Translations under genes and position numbers: made by a program
Assembly (NCBI RefSeq): GCF_036271055.1
Contig: NZ_DATBBJ010000070.1
Coordinates: 182,858 to 246,857, forward strand
Direction of reading: 5' to 3'
Length of the DNA stretch: 64,000 nucleotides
Source: Scandinavium sp036271055
Lineage (GTDB): Bacteria > Pseudomonadota > Gammaproteobacteria > Enterobacterales > Enterobacteriaceae
Shown here: one piece after another, positions 54,990-63,783 of the stretch
Layout of the letters: each line of letters starts with the position of its first letter
How positions within the stretch are numbered: position 1 is the first letter of the stretch
The notes under the pieces: generated by a model
The model's input: only the letters and a program-made list of their open reading frames with translations
Databases searched by the model: none
Told to the model about the DNA's origin: nothing

Positions 54990-56651
54990 TTACGCAGCCA
55001 ACAACTCTTTGGCGTTCGCCAGCGTGTTGCGGGTGACTTCACTTCCGCCAAGCAGGCGCGCCAGTTCCTGCAAACGTGCGCGTTTATCCAGCGGCTGCAT
55101 GTGTGTTTCGGTCATGGCACCGTCAGTTTCTTTACTGACATAGAAATGATGATGTCCGCAGCCAGCGACCTGTGGCAGATGCGTAACGCACATCACCTGT
55201 GTGGATTCACCTAACTGGCGCAGCAGTTTGCCGACGACCGCAGCGGTCGGGCCGCTGATACCGACATCCACTTCATCGAAAATCAGTGCCGGGGTTTCCA
55301 TTTTCCGCGCGGTGATCACTTGAATAGACAGCGCGATACGGGAAAGCTCACCACCGGATGCGACTTTGGCAATGGGCTGTAATGGCTGTCCTGGGTTGGT
55401 GGTGACCCGGAACTCAATGCGGTCCGCGCCTTCAGCCGTCAGATGATTTTCTTCAAAGCTCACTTCAATAGCGAATTGGCCGTGTGGCATAGAGAGTGAG
55501 TGCATGCTTTCAGTAATCAGCCCCGCCAGCTCTGTGGCGCTGCTCACACGCAAAGCGTGTAGCTCTGCTGCGGTTTCCAGCGCCTGCTGGTGATGCTTAC
55601 TGACTGCAAGGCTCAGGGTTTCGAGCGAATCGGCTTGATCGTCGAGCTGATGTTGCTCGTCAAGCAGCGACTGATAAAACGCCGGGAGTTCTTCTGGCGT
55701 GACGTTATGCTTACGGGCCAGCGCAATTTGCCGAGAGATACGTTGTTCCAGCTCGAACAGGCGATTGGGATCGAGATCGAGGCGGTCGCAATAATGGCGG
55801 AGTTCATCGCTGGCTTCACTCAACTGGATCGAGGCTTCTTCGAGCATCTCCAGCACTCCGGAGAGTTTGCTATCCATACTAATCAGTTCAGTGACTAACT
55901 GACGTGCGCTATACAACTGGCTTTGCAGATTCGCATCTTCACCATCGGCCAGCAGGGTGAGCGCATGTTGGCTGGTGCTGATCAGTTGACCGCTGTTGGC
56001 GAGGCGTTTGTACTCTTCATCAATCTGTTCAAATTCACCAGCCAGCGGCTGGAATTCATTCAGCTCTTTCAGTTGGTATTGCAGCAATTCGGCACGTGCC
56101 GCACGTTCATGGCTTTGCTGTTGATGTTGAGCTAAATCACGACAGCTTTGGTGCCACTGATGGTAATGCTCAGCCATACGCTGAGTGAGTACCGACTCAC
56201 CTGCATAGCCATCAAGCAGGGATTTTTGATGTTCAGGTTTAACCAGAAGCTGGTGGGCGTGCTGACCGTGGATTTGAATCAGCAACTGGCCAAGCTCGCG
56301 CAGCTGTGAAAGAGGTACGGCAGTACCGTTAATAAAGCCACGAGAACGGCCGTCGTGGCTTATTACGCGGCGAAGTAAACACTCACGTCCGTCTTCCAGC
56401 TGGTTGGCTTCCAGCCAGCGCTGAGCGGCAGGGGTGTCTTTCAATGCAAAGCGAGCACAGAGGTCAGCGCGGGCAGCGCCCATACGCACGATATCACCTT
56501 CTGCACGGCCACCCAGGCACAACCCGAGGGCATCAATTGCAATAGATTTACCTGCACCGGTTTCCCCGGTGATCGCCGTCATACCGTTCTGAAAATCGAT
56601 TTCAAGCTCACGTACGATTGCAAAATTGCTGATGGTCAGTTGTGCCAGCAT
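54990..56651 (-). CDS. recN: DNA repair protein RecN
   Basis: The 553-residue SMC-like protein has Walker A GETGAGKSIAIDAL near 28, FINGTAVPLSQLRELGQLLI with IHGQHAHQLL, long coiled coils (150-350), the ABC signature GELSRIALSIQV and Walker B ALIFDEVDVGISG near the end. It binds DNA ends and holds sister chromatids during double-strand break repair. Its promoter has at least two LexA boxes, so it is strongly SOS-induced. In E. coli the SsrA-like C-terminal LAA makes it a ClpXP substrate; here it also ends LLAA. Confidence 0.97.
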   Translation of the reverse strand: MLAQLTISNFAIVRELEIDFQNGMTAITGETGAGKSIAIDALGLCLGGRAEGDIVRMGAARADLCARFALKDTPAAQRWLEANQLEDGRECLLRRVISHDGRSRGFINGTAVPLSQLRELGQLLIQIHGQHAHQLLVKPEHQKSLLDGYAGESVLTQRMAEHYHQWHQSCRDLAQHQQQSHERAARAELLQYQLKELNEFQPLAGEFEQIDEEYKRLANSGQLISTSQHALTLLADGEDANLQSQLYSARQLVTELISMDSKLSGVLEMLEEASIQLSEASDELRHYCDRLDLDPNRLFELEQRISRQIALARKHNVTPEELPAFYQSLLDEQHQLDDQADSLETLSLAVSKHHQQALETAAELHALRVSSATELAGLITESMHSLSMPHGQFAIEVSFEENHLTAEGADRIEFRVTTNPGQPLQPIAKVASGGELSRIALSIQVITARKMETPALIFDEVDVGISGPTAAVVGKLLRQLGESTQVMCVTHLPQVAGCGHHHFYVSKETDGAMTETHMQPLDKRARLQELARLLGGSEVTRNTLANAKELLAA

Positions 56652-56661
56652 TGTTGTCTTC

Positions 56662-56717
56662 CTGTATGAAAAACCATAACTGTGTTTTCATACAGTATAA
56701 ACTGGTTTTTTATACAG
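56662..56717 (-). promoter_or_regulatory. LexA boxes of the recN promoter
   Basis: Two full LexA sites fit CTG-N10-CAG: 56702-56717 (CTGTATAAAAAACCAG on the minus strand) and 56680-56695 (CTGTATGAAAACACAG). A third, imperfect site occupies 56662-56677 near the ribosome site. This arrangement is as in E. coli recN. Confidence 0.9.
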
Positions 56718-56736
56718 TAAAGAGGTTATGTCAAAA

Positions 56737-57615
56737 TCAGAATAATTTTTTTGACCAGCCGAGTTTGGAACTCAAGGTGTTGAAATAGTTGTAGTCTTTC
56801 GGGTGAATCAGGTTGAGATGGTAGTCACAGCGGCGGATCAACACGTCTTCGCCTTCCTGAATCGGCAGGGCAATTTGACTATCGCAGCTAATTTCCAGAT
56901 CTGTGCGCGGGTGTGCAAAGCGCAGGCGAATCGTACTGCTGCTGTTGATAACCAACGGACGTGCGGAGAGCGTGTGCGGGAACATTGGCACCAGCGTGAT
57001 GGCATCCAGGGAAGGCGTCAGAATCGGACCGCCCGCAGAGAGAGAATAGGCAGTTGAACCGGTCGGTGTGGAAATAATCAGACCGTCAGAACGCTGAGAG
57101 AAGGCAAACACTTCATCGATATACACTTCAAACTCGATCATGTGCGCCACTTTCCCCGGGTGCAAAACCACTTCATTTATCGCTGTGCTGATGCGTTTCT
57201 GGCACTCTTTTTGGCAGACCTGTGCTTCAAGCAGAAAGCGCTTCTCGGTGATATAGTGGCCTTCCAGGACATCAGCCAACTGCTGATGGGCATTGTCAGG
57301 GTCGAGATCGGTCAGGAAGCCCAAATTGCCACGGTTGATGCCGATGACTTTAATGTCGTAACGCGCAAGCGTACGCGCAGCCCCGAGCATATTGCCATCG
57401 CCGCCCACCACGACGGCCAGGTCGGCTTGCTGACCAATTTCCGCGAGCGTGCCAGTGGCAACGTTCTTCAATTGCAGCTCGCGGGCAATTTGTTGCTCAA
57501 CGATAACGTTGTAGCCTTTGGTGCACAGCCAGCGGTACAGCATTTCATGTGTGGTGAGCGCGGTAGGGTGACGGGGATGACCGACAATACCGATACACTT
57601 GAAATGGTTGTTCAT
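56737..57615 (-). CDS. nadK: NAD kinase
   Basis: The 292-residue enzyme phosphorylates NAD+ to NADP+. It matches E. coli NadK from MNNHFKCIGIVGHPRHPTAL to GWSKKLF, with the GGDGNML substrate loop near 72, NEVVLHP, and the GLIISTPTGSTAYSLSAGGP region. An upstream in-frame ATG (57738) lies beyond the grpE promoter and is not used. It is divergent from grpE, sharing a 120-base region. Confidence 0.97.
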   Translation of the reverse strand: MNNHFKCIGIVGHPRHPTALTTHEMLYRWLCTKGYNVIVEQQIARELQLKNVATGTLAEIGQQADLAVVVGGDGNMLGAARTLARYDIKVIGINRGNLGFLTDLDPDNAHQQLADVLEGHYITEKRFLLEAQVCQKECQKRISTAINEVVLHPGKVAHMIEFEVYIDEVFAFSQRSDGLIISTPTGSTAYSLSAGGPILTPSLDAITLVPMFPHTLSARPLVINSSSTIRLRFAHPRTDLEISCDSQIALPIQEGEDVLIRRCDYHLNLIHPKDYNYFNTLSSKLGWSKKLF

Positions 57616-57663
57616 TTTCTGGAGGTCCTTGTGCAAATGAATGATGACAATGTGCCTGCTTCC

Positions 57664-57689
57664 CTTGAAACCCGCAGCATGATCCCCAT
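57664..57689 (+). promoter_or_regulatory. Sigma-32 heat-shock promoter of grpE
   Basis: CTTGAAA (57664-57670), 13 bases, then CCCCAT (57684-57689) matches the sigma-32 consensus almost exactly, 48 bases before the grpE ATG. Confidence 0.92.
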
Positions 57690-57736
57690 AATAAGCGAAG
57701 TCAGCGAGATGAATACGAAAAAACGCGGAGAAATTC

Positions 57737-58330
57737 ATGAGTAGTAAAGATCAGAAAACGCCTGAGGGGCAAGCCCCGGAAGAAATTATCAAGGACCAGC
57801 ACGATGAAGTAGAGGCCGTGGAGCCTGATACTTCGGCTGAGCAGGTGGATCCGCGCGATGAGAAAATTGCGAATCTGGAAGCTCAACTTGCCGAAGCGGA
57901 GAACCGCGAGCGCGACGGCGTGCTGCGTATCAAGGCTGAAATGGAAAACCTGCGTCGTCGTACCGAACTGGACGTCGAGAAAGCGCATAAATTTGCGCTG
58001 GAGAAGTTCGTCAACGATCTTCTGCCGGTTATCGACAGTCTTGACCGTGCGCTGGAAGTCGCTGATAAAGCGAACCCGGATATGGCCCCAATGGTTGAAG
58101 GTATTGACCTGACGTTGAAATCCATGCTCGACGTTGTACGTAAGTATGGTGTTGAAGTGGTGGGTGATACCAACGTGCCAATGGATCCGAACGTGCATCA
58201 GGCCATTGCGATGGTTGAGTCAGATGAAGTCGCGGCAGGTAACGTGCTGATGGTGATGCAGAAGGGTTATACCCTGAACGGTCGTACCATTCGCGCGGCG
58301 ATGGTCTCGGTCGCTAAAGCGAAGGCGTAA
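57737..58330 (+). CDS. grpE: Nucleotide exchange factor GrpE
   Basis: The 197-residue protein is the E. coli length, with a disordered acidic N terminus, a long dimerisation helix (RDEKIANLEAQLAEAENRER) and the C-terminal beta domain HQAIAMVES, MQKGYTLNGRTIRAAMVSVA. It releases ADP from DnaK in the Hsp70 cycle. It is driven by a near-consensus sigma-32 promoter and ends at a strong hairpin. Confidence 0.97.
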   Translation: MSSKDQKTPEGQAPEEIIKDQHDEVEAVEPDTSAEQVDPRDEKIANLEAQLAEAENRERDGVLRIKAEMENLRRRTELDVEKAHKFALEKFVNDLLPVIDSLDRALEVADKANPDMAPMVEGIDLTLKSMLDVVRKYGVEVVGDTNVPMDPNVHQAIAMVESDEVAAGNVLMVMQKGYTLNGRTIRAAMVSVAKAKA

Positions 58331-58343
58331 GCCCTGTGCTTTA

Positions 58344-58367
58344 CCCTCTCCCCGCCAGGGGAGAGGG
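58344..58367. terminator. Hairpin between grpE and yfjD
   Basis: CCCTCTCCCC and GGGGAGAGGG form a perfect ten-pair stem around GCCA, between convergent genes. The motif is a common dispersed enterobacterial palindrome; there is no long T run. Confidence 0.75.
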
Positions 58368-58373
58368 ATGCTG

Positions 58374-59660
58374 TTATTCAGAAATACTTTCCCGAATTGA
58401 TTTCACCGGCACGACTTTCACCTGCTTAATCATATTGTCCTGAACATCGAGAATATCGATATCGAACTGGTTGATGCGCACGCGTGTGCCGACAGCAGGG
58501 ATCTCTTCCAGCGCTTCCAGAATCACGCCGTTCATCGTGCGGGCCTCATCTTCCGGAAACTGCCAGTTAAAGGCTTTATTCAGCTCACGCACGTTGGCGG
58601 TACCGTCGATAATCACAGAACCATCGTTTTGCGGTGTCACTTCTTCCGCCAGTGAAGGGGACATCGATGTCGTAAAATCACCGACGATCTCTTCCAGAAT
58701 ATCTTCAACGGTCACCAGTCCCTGGATATCGCCATATTCATCGACGACCAGACCGGCTTTTTTCTTGTTACGCTGAAACTTCACCAGTTGCGTGCTGAGC
58801 GGCGTACCTTCCGGCACGTAGTAGATTTCATCCGCAGCGCGCAGCAGAACCTCTTTAGTGAACTCTTTTTTCTCGGTCATCAGACGATAGGCTTCGCGTA
58901 CGCGCAGCATGCTGATGGCATCATCCAGCGAGTCGCGGTACAGCACAATACGGCCGTGAGGAGAGTGGGTAAGCTGGCGAACGATAGATTTCCAGTCGTC
59001 GTTGATATCGATGCCGACGATTTCGTTACGCGGCACCATGATGTCATCGACGCTGACTTTTTCTAGGTCCAGCACCGAGAGCAGCATGTCCTGATTACGA
59101 CGGGAGATTTGCGAGCGTGATTCGTTGACGATGGTACGCAGCTCGTCTTTGCTGAGCGCGCTGCTGATGGAGGTTTCGGTTTTGATCCCCATCATCCGCA
59201 TCAAAAGACGGGTAATGGTATTGAGCAACCAGACCAGCGGCATCATTAAGATTTGCAGCGGGGCTAACAAAAAACTGCTCGGATAAGCGACTTTTTCCGG
59301 ATACAGCGCCGCGATGGTTTTCGGCAATACTTCGGCGAAAATCAACACCACAAACGTCAGCACACCGGTTGCAATAGCGACACCCGCGTCGCCATACAGG
59401 CGAATACCGACGATAGTACCCAATGCGGAAGCGAGAATATTGACGAGGTTGTTGCCGATGAGCACCAGGCTAATCAGGCGATCGGGTTTACGCAGCAGCT
59501 TTTCAACACGTTTTGCAGCTTTGTTGCCCTGTTTTGCCATATGACGTAACCGATAGCGGTTGAGCGTCATCATCCCGGTTTCCGAACCGGAGAAGTAGGC
59601 CGAGATAAAAACCATGACGACAAGTGTGATAATGAGCGTCGTGGTTGAGATATGTTCCAA
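58374..59660 (-). CDS. yfjD: CNNM/CorC-type membrane protein YfjD (CorB-like)
   Basis: The 428-residue protein has an N-terminal DUF21 membrane domain (about 8-150: FISAYFSGSETGMMTLNRYR, VLIFAEVLPKTIAALYPE), a CBS pair (VDDIMVPRNEIVGID, VDEYGDIQGLVTVEDILEEI) and a C-terminal CorC_HlyC domain. Homologues are linked to magnesium or cobalt transport (CorB in Salmonella). It starts 19 bases after ypjD on the same strand, so they are probably co-transcribed. Confidence 0.93.
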   Translation of the reverse strand: MEHISTTTLIITLVVMVFISAYFSGSETGMMTLNRYRLRHMAKQGNKAAKRVEKLLRKPDRLISLVLIGNNLVNILASALGTIVGIRLYGDAGVAIATGVLTFVVLIFAEVLPKTIAALYPEKVAYPSSFLLAPLQILMMPLVWLLNTITRLLMRMMGIKTETSISSALSKDELRTIVNESRSQISRRNQDMLLSVLDLEKVSVDDIMVPRNEIVGIDINDDWKSIVRQLTHSPHGRIVLYRDSLDDAISMLRVREAYRLMTEKKEFTKEVLLRAADEIYYVPEGTPLSTQLVKFQRNKKKAGLVVDEYGDIQGLVTVEDILEEIVGDFTTSMSPSLAEEVTPQNDGSVIIDGTANVRELNKAFNWQFPEDEARTMNGVILEALEEIPAVGTRVRINQFDIDILDVQDNMIKQVKVVPVKSIRESISE

Positions 59661-59679
59661 ACTGGATTTCCTTTAAGTC

Positions 59680-60471
59680 TTAGCTCACGAATTGTTGCAG
59701 GACGCGGCTACCAAAATAGGCAAGCGTCAGAAGTCCTGCGCCCGCCACGTTAAACCAGACTACACGGCGTCCGCGCCAGCCTTCATGATAATGACCCCAT
59801 AACAACACGATATAGACAAACCAGGCGATAATAGAAAGGACCGCTTTGTCTATATTTTCGACGCTGAACAGATTGTGCAGATAAAACAGTCCAGTGCATA
59901 GGGTTAATGTCAGCAATACTACGCCAACCTGGGTGATGTGGAACATTTTGCGTTCGATGCTCATTAGCGGCGGCATTTCACTGCTGAACGCGAGTTTCTT
60001 ATTCTTCAGTTGATAATCAATCCACGCCAGCTGAAAGGCATACAACGCGGCGATGATCAGCGTCGCATAGGCAAACAGTGACAAGCCAATGTGCACCATC
60101 ATTCCCGGTGTGGTTTCCAGATGCGTAATAAATTCATTCGGCATGAAGGTGGCGAACGCGAGATTGATTAGGGCAAAAGCGTACACAATCGGCAGCAAAA
60201 GCCAGCCACGATTACGGGAGGCCACGATGGTCATCACCGTACAAATCATCAGACTGACCAGCGATCCAACGTTCAGTAAGCTCAGGTTTTGACCGCTATC
60301 ACCGCCGGGTAAAATCCGTGCTTCCAGCGCGAAAGCATGGCAGATAAGGGCGATAACCGCAGACAGAATCGCCATGCGCCGCCAGCCGCTGTTTTTTTGC
60401 AGCAGGCCAGGAATGATCAGCGCAAGGCTGATGGAGTAGGCAACAAGCGCGAGCAGTGCAAAAACAGGCAT
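59680..60471 (-). CDS. ypjD: Inner membrane protein YpjD (CcsA/cytochrome c assembly-like)
   Basis: The 263-residue protein is nearly E. coli YpjD, with about eight membrane helices and the CcsA-like WGHYHEGWRGRRVVWFNVAG segment near the end. The family resembles haem-handling CcsA/CcmF proteins, but the exact role of YpjD is not settled. It is divergent from ffh and leads yfjD. Confidence 0.95.
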   Translation of the reverse strand: MPVFALLALVAYSISLALIIPGLLQKNSGWRRMAILSAVIALICHAFALEARILPGGDSGQNLSLLNVGSLVSLMICTVMTIVASRNRGWLLLPIVYAFALINLAFATFMPNEFITHLETTPGMMVHIGLSLFAYATLIIAALYAFQLAWIDYQLKNKKLAFSSEMPPLMSIERKMFHITQVGVVLLTLTLCTGLFYLHNLFSVENIDKAVLSIIAWFVYIVLLWGHYHEGWRGRRVVWFNVAGAGLLTLAYFGSRVLQQFVS

Positions 60472-60636
60472 ATAAATGTCGACATTGGCGTGTGATGAAA
60501 GAGAGTCAGTATAACGTTACGAGACTCAGGCTCCAACCGTTGCATCACAACTCGTGCGGTGTCGTGTTATACTGCGGCAAAATTCTGTGTATGTGTCGCT
60601 GTGGCGACCGAACGTTTCCACCTCAGGCGAGAGACA

Positions 60637-61998
60637 ATGTTTGATAATTTAACCGATCGTTTGTCGAGTACGCTGCGCAATATCAGCGGGCGCGGACGTC
60701 TTACTGAAGACAACATTAAAGACACGCTGCGCGAAGTGCGCATGGCGCTGCTTGAAGCTGACGTCGCCCTGCCAGTCGTGCGTGATTTCATCAACCGTGT
60801 AAAAGAAAGCGCGGTTGGGCATGAAGTTAACAAGAGCCTGACCCCGGGCCAGGAATTCGTCAAAATCGTTCGTAATGAACTGGTTGCGGCGATGGGCGAA
60901 GAGAACCAGGTGCTGAACCTGGCCGCTCAGCCGCCAGCGGTCGTGCTGATGGCGGGCCTGCAAGGTGCCGGTAAAACCACCAGTGTGGGTAAGCTCGGTA
61001 AGTTCCTGCGTGAAAAGCACAAGAAGAAAGTGCTGGTCGTGTCGGCGGATGTGTATCGCCCGGCGGCGATTAAACAGCTGGAGACTCTGGCTCAGCAAGT
61101 GGGGGTGGATTTCTTCCCCTCCGACGTGGCGCAGAAGCCCGTTGATATCGTTAATGCTGCGCTGAAAGAAGCGAAGCTGAAATTCTACGACGTGCTGCTG
61201 GTGGATACCGCCGGTCGTCTGCACGTAGATGAAGCGATGATGGACGAAATCAAACAGGTTCATGCCGCGATTAATCCGGTAGAAACGCTGTTTGTGGTCG
61301 ATGCCATGACCGGTCAGGATGCGGCCAATACGGCGAAAGCGTTTAACGAAGCGCTGCCGCTGACCGGCGTGATTCTGACGAAAGTCGATGGTGATGCTCG
61401 CGGTGGTGCGGCGCTCTCTATTCGCCACATCACTGGCAAACCGGTGAAATTCCTCGGCGTCGGTGAGAAAACCGAGGCATTGGAGCCGTTCCACCCGGAT
61501 CGTATCGCCTCCCGTATTCTCGGCATGGGCGACATGCTGTCGCTCATCGAAGATATCGAAAGCAAAGTCGATCGCGCTCAGGCTGAAAAGCTGGCTAACA
61601 AGCTCAAGAAAGGCGATGGCTTTGACCTCACCGACTTCCTTGACCAGTTGCGTCAGATGAAAAACATGGGCGGCATGGCGAGCCTGATGGGCAAACTGCC
61701 GGGCATGGGCCAGATCCCTGACAACGTCAAAGCGCAGATGGATGACAAAGTGCTGGTGCGCATGGAAGCGATCATTAATTCCATGACGTTCAAAGAGCGC
61801 GCCAACCCGGAAATCATCAAGGGTTCCCGTAAACGCCGTATCGCGGCGGGTTGTGGCATGCAGGTGCAGGACGTTAACCGTCTTCTGAAACAGTTCGACG
61901 ACATGCAGCGCATGATGAAGAAAATGAAGAAGGGCGGAATGGCGAAGATGATGCGCGGCATGAAAGGCATGATGCCACCGGGCTTTCCAGGGCGCTAA
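60637..61998 (+). CDS. ffh: Signal recognition particle protein Ffh
   Basis: The 453-residue GTPase has the N domain (MFDNLTDRLSSTLRNISGRG), the G domain with GLQGAGKTTSVGKLGKFL, LLVDTAGRLHVDE and LTKVDGDARGG, and the methionine-rich M domain ending MKGMMPPGFPGR that binds 4.5S RNA and signal sequences. An in-frame start 26 codons upstream is not used; family start is MFDNL. It delivers nascent membrane proteins to FtsY and SecYEG. Confidence 0.97.
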   Translation: MFDNLTDRLSSTLRNISGRGRLTEDNIKDTLREVRMALLEADVALPVVRDFINRVKESAVGHEVNKSLTPGQEFVKIVRNELVAAMGEENQVLNLAAQPPAVVLMAGLQGAGKTTSVGKLGKFLREKHKKKVLVVSADVYRPAAIKQLETLAQQVGVDFFPSDVAQKPVDIVNAALKEAKLKFYDVLLVDTAGRLHVDEAMMDEIKQVHAAINPVETLFVVDAMTGQDAANTAKAFNEALPLTGVILTKVDGDARGGAALSIRHITGKPVKFLGVGEKTEALEPFHPDRIASRILGMGDMLSLIEDIESKVDRAQAEKLANKLKKGDGFDLTDFLDQLRQMKNMGGMASLMGKLPGMGQIPDNVKAQMDDKVLVRMEAIINSMTFKERANPEIIKGSRKRRIAAGCGMQVQDVNRLLKQFDDMQRMMKKMKKGGMAKMMRGMKGMMPPGFPGR

Positions 61999-62057
61999 AT
62001 CGCTTTAGAGATTGCTTTTTGCGCCGAAATGAGTAAAATTTTCGGGCTTTTAATATA

Positions 62058-62091
62058 ACACCGGGCTCCGTCCCTCGATGGGGCCCGGTGT
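62058..62091 (+). terminator. Terminator between ffh and rpsP
   Basis: ACACCGGGC and GCCCGGTGT form a nine-pair stem around a 16-base loop, followed by TTTATT. It ends ffh transcription and may also act as an attenuator if the rpsP promoter lies upstream. Confidence 0.85.
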
Positions 62092-62113
62092 TTTATTCAC
62101 ACAAGAGGATGTT

Positions 62114-62362
62114 ATGGTAACTATTCGTTTAGCACGTCACGGCGCAAAAAAGCGTCCGTTCTACCAGGTTGTTGTTACTGACAGCCGTAATGCACGCAAC
62201 GGTCGCTTCATCGAGCGCGTTGGTTTCTTCAACCCGATCGCTGCGGCATCTGAAGAAGAAACTCGTCTGGATCTGGATCGTATCGCTCACTGGGTTGGCC
62301 AGGGCGCTACTGTTTCCGATCGCGTTGCTACGCTTATCAAAGCAGCAAACAAAGCAGCTTAA
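62114..62362 (+). CDS. rpsP: 30S ribosomal protein bS16
   Basis: The 82-residue protein MVTIRLARHGAKKRPFYQVV with IERVGFFNP and LDLDRIAHWVGQGA is E. coli S16. It binds 16S rRNA early in 30S assembly. It is first in the conserved rpsP-rimM-trmD-rplS operon. AGAGGA lies six bases before the ATG. Confidence 0.98.
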   Translation: MVTIRLARHGAKKRPFYQVVVTDSRNARNGRFIERVGFFNPIAAASEEETRLDLDRIAHWVGQGATVSDRVATLIKAANKAA

Positions 62363-62380
62363 TCTGTCACGGTGGTCATG

Positions 62381-62929
62381 ATGAGCAAGCAACTCGCCGC
62401 TAAAGCGCCCGTTGAACCGATTGTTCTCGGAAAAATAGGCTCTTCCTACGGTATTCGTGGTTGGCTCAGAGTGTTTTCCTCCACCGAAGACGCCGAAAGC
62501 ATTTTTGACTATCAGCCCTGGTTTATCCAGAAGGCGGGTCAGTGGCAAGAACTCGAGCTGGAAAGCTGGCGTCACCACAATCAGGATCTGGTCATCAAGC
62601 TGAAAGGCATTGACGATCGGGATGTCGCGAATCTGCTGACCAATTGTGAAATTGTCGTCGATTCCTCGCAGTTGCCTCAGCTGGACGATGGGACCTACTA
62701 CTGGAAAGACCTTATGGGCTGCCAGGTAGTGACCACTGAAGGCTACGACCTCGGTAAAGTCATCGATATGATGGAAACCGGGTCAAATGACGTTATCGTC
62801 ATTAAGGCAAACCTGAAAGATGCATTTGGCATCAAGGAGCGGCTGGTTCCGTTCCTCGATGGGCAGGTTATCAAGAAAGTCGATCTCACTACTCGAGTTA
62901 TCGAAGTAGATTGGGATCCTGGTTTTTAA
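62381..62929 (+). CDS. rimM: Ribosome maturation factor RimM
   Basis: The 182-residue protein has the N-terminal RimM beta barrel (VLGKIGSSYGIRGWLRVFSS) and the C-terminal PRC-barrel (GTYYWKDLMGCQVVTTEGYD, then LVPFLDGQVIKKVDL). It assists maturation of the 30S head with bS16 and uS19. The second of two consecutive ATGs (62381) gives the E. coli length. It lies 18 bases after rpsP. Confidence 0.97.
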   Translation: MSKQLAAKAPVEPIVLGKIGSSYGIRGWLRVFSSTEDAESIFDYQPWFIQKAGQWQELELESWRHHNQDLVIKLKGIDDRDVANLLTNCEIVVDSSQLPQLDDGTYYWKDLMGCQVVTTEGYDLGKVIDMMETGSNDVIVIKANLKDAFGIKERLVPFLDGQVIKKVDLTTRVIEVDWDPGF

Positions 62930-62974
62930 AACCTCCGGATTACCGGTAAAAGACGGCACTATGGGGATTGGCTT

Positions 62975-63742
62975 GTGTTTATTGGTGTAGTTAGCCTGTT
63001 TCCTGAGATGTTCCGCGCGATTACCGACTACGGGGTAACTGGCCGGGCAGTAAAAAATGGCCTGCTGAACATCCAGAGCTGGAGTCCTCGTGATTTCGCT
63101 CATGACCGGCACCGTACCGTGGACTCACGTCCTTTCGGCGGCGGACCGGGGATGTTAATGATGGTGCAACCTTTACGGGATGCCATTCATGCAGCAAAAG
63201 CCGCGGCAGGTGAAGGCGCAAAGGTGATTTATCTTTCACCTCAGGGACGCAAGCTTGATCAAGCAGGCGTCTGCGAACTGGCAACCAGTGAGAAGTTGAT
63301 TCTGGTCTGCGGTCGTTATGAAGGGATAGATGAGCGTGTAATCCAAACCGAGATTGACGAAGAATGGTCTATCGGCGATTACGTTCTCAGCGGTGGTGAG
63401 TTACCCGCAATGACACTGATTGACTCAGTTTCCCGGTTTATTCCGGGCGTTCTGGGCCATGAAGCTTCAGCAACGGAAGATTCCTTTGCTGATGGATTGC
63501 TGGACTGTCCACACTATACCCGCCCTGAAGTGTTGGAAGGGATGGCTGTCCCGGCAGTATTACTGTCAGGCAACCATGCTGAGATACGTCGCTGGCGCTT
63601 GAAGCAGTCGCTGGGCCGGACCTGGCTGAGAAGACCTGAACTTCTGGAAAACCTGGCTCTGACTGAAGAGCAAGTACGGTTGCTGGCGGAGTTCCAACGG
63701 GAACACGCACAACAGCAGCATAAACATGATGGTGAGGCGTAA
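62975..63742 (+). CDS. trmD: tRNA (guanine-N1-)-methyltransferase TrmD
   Basis: The 255-residue SPOUT enzyme methylates G37 of tRNAs with AdoMet. It has LVCGRYEGIDERVIQ and SIGDYVLSGGELPAMTLIDS, the trefoil-knot cofactor region, and GGGPGMLMMVQPL. It starts at GTG with GGGGA upstream, where E. coli uses ATG-TGG, so position 2 differs (MFIG against MWIG). It lies 45 bases after rimM in the same operon. Confidence 0.97.
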   Translation: MFIGVVSLFPEMFRAITDYGVTGRAVKNGLLNIQSWSPRDFAHDRHRTVDSRPFGGGPGMLMMVQPLRDAIHAAKAAAGEGAKVIYLSPQGRKLDQAGVCELATSEKLILVCGRYEGIDERVIQTEIDEEWSIGDYVLSGGELPAMTLIDSVSRFIPGVLGHEASATEDSFADGLLDCPHYTRPEVLEGMAVPAVLLSGNHAEIRRWRLKQSLGRTWLRRPELLENLALTEEQVRLLAEFQREHAQQQHKHDGEA

Positions 63743-63783
63743 GCCCCCAAAATATCAGTTTACCCAGGATAAGAGATTAAATT

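Noticed and set aside
60649..61494. 281-codon minus-strand frame opposite ffh
   Set aside because: Shadow of the highly conserved ffh gene.
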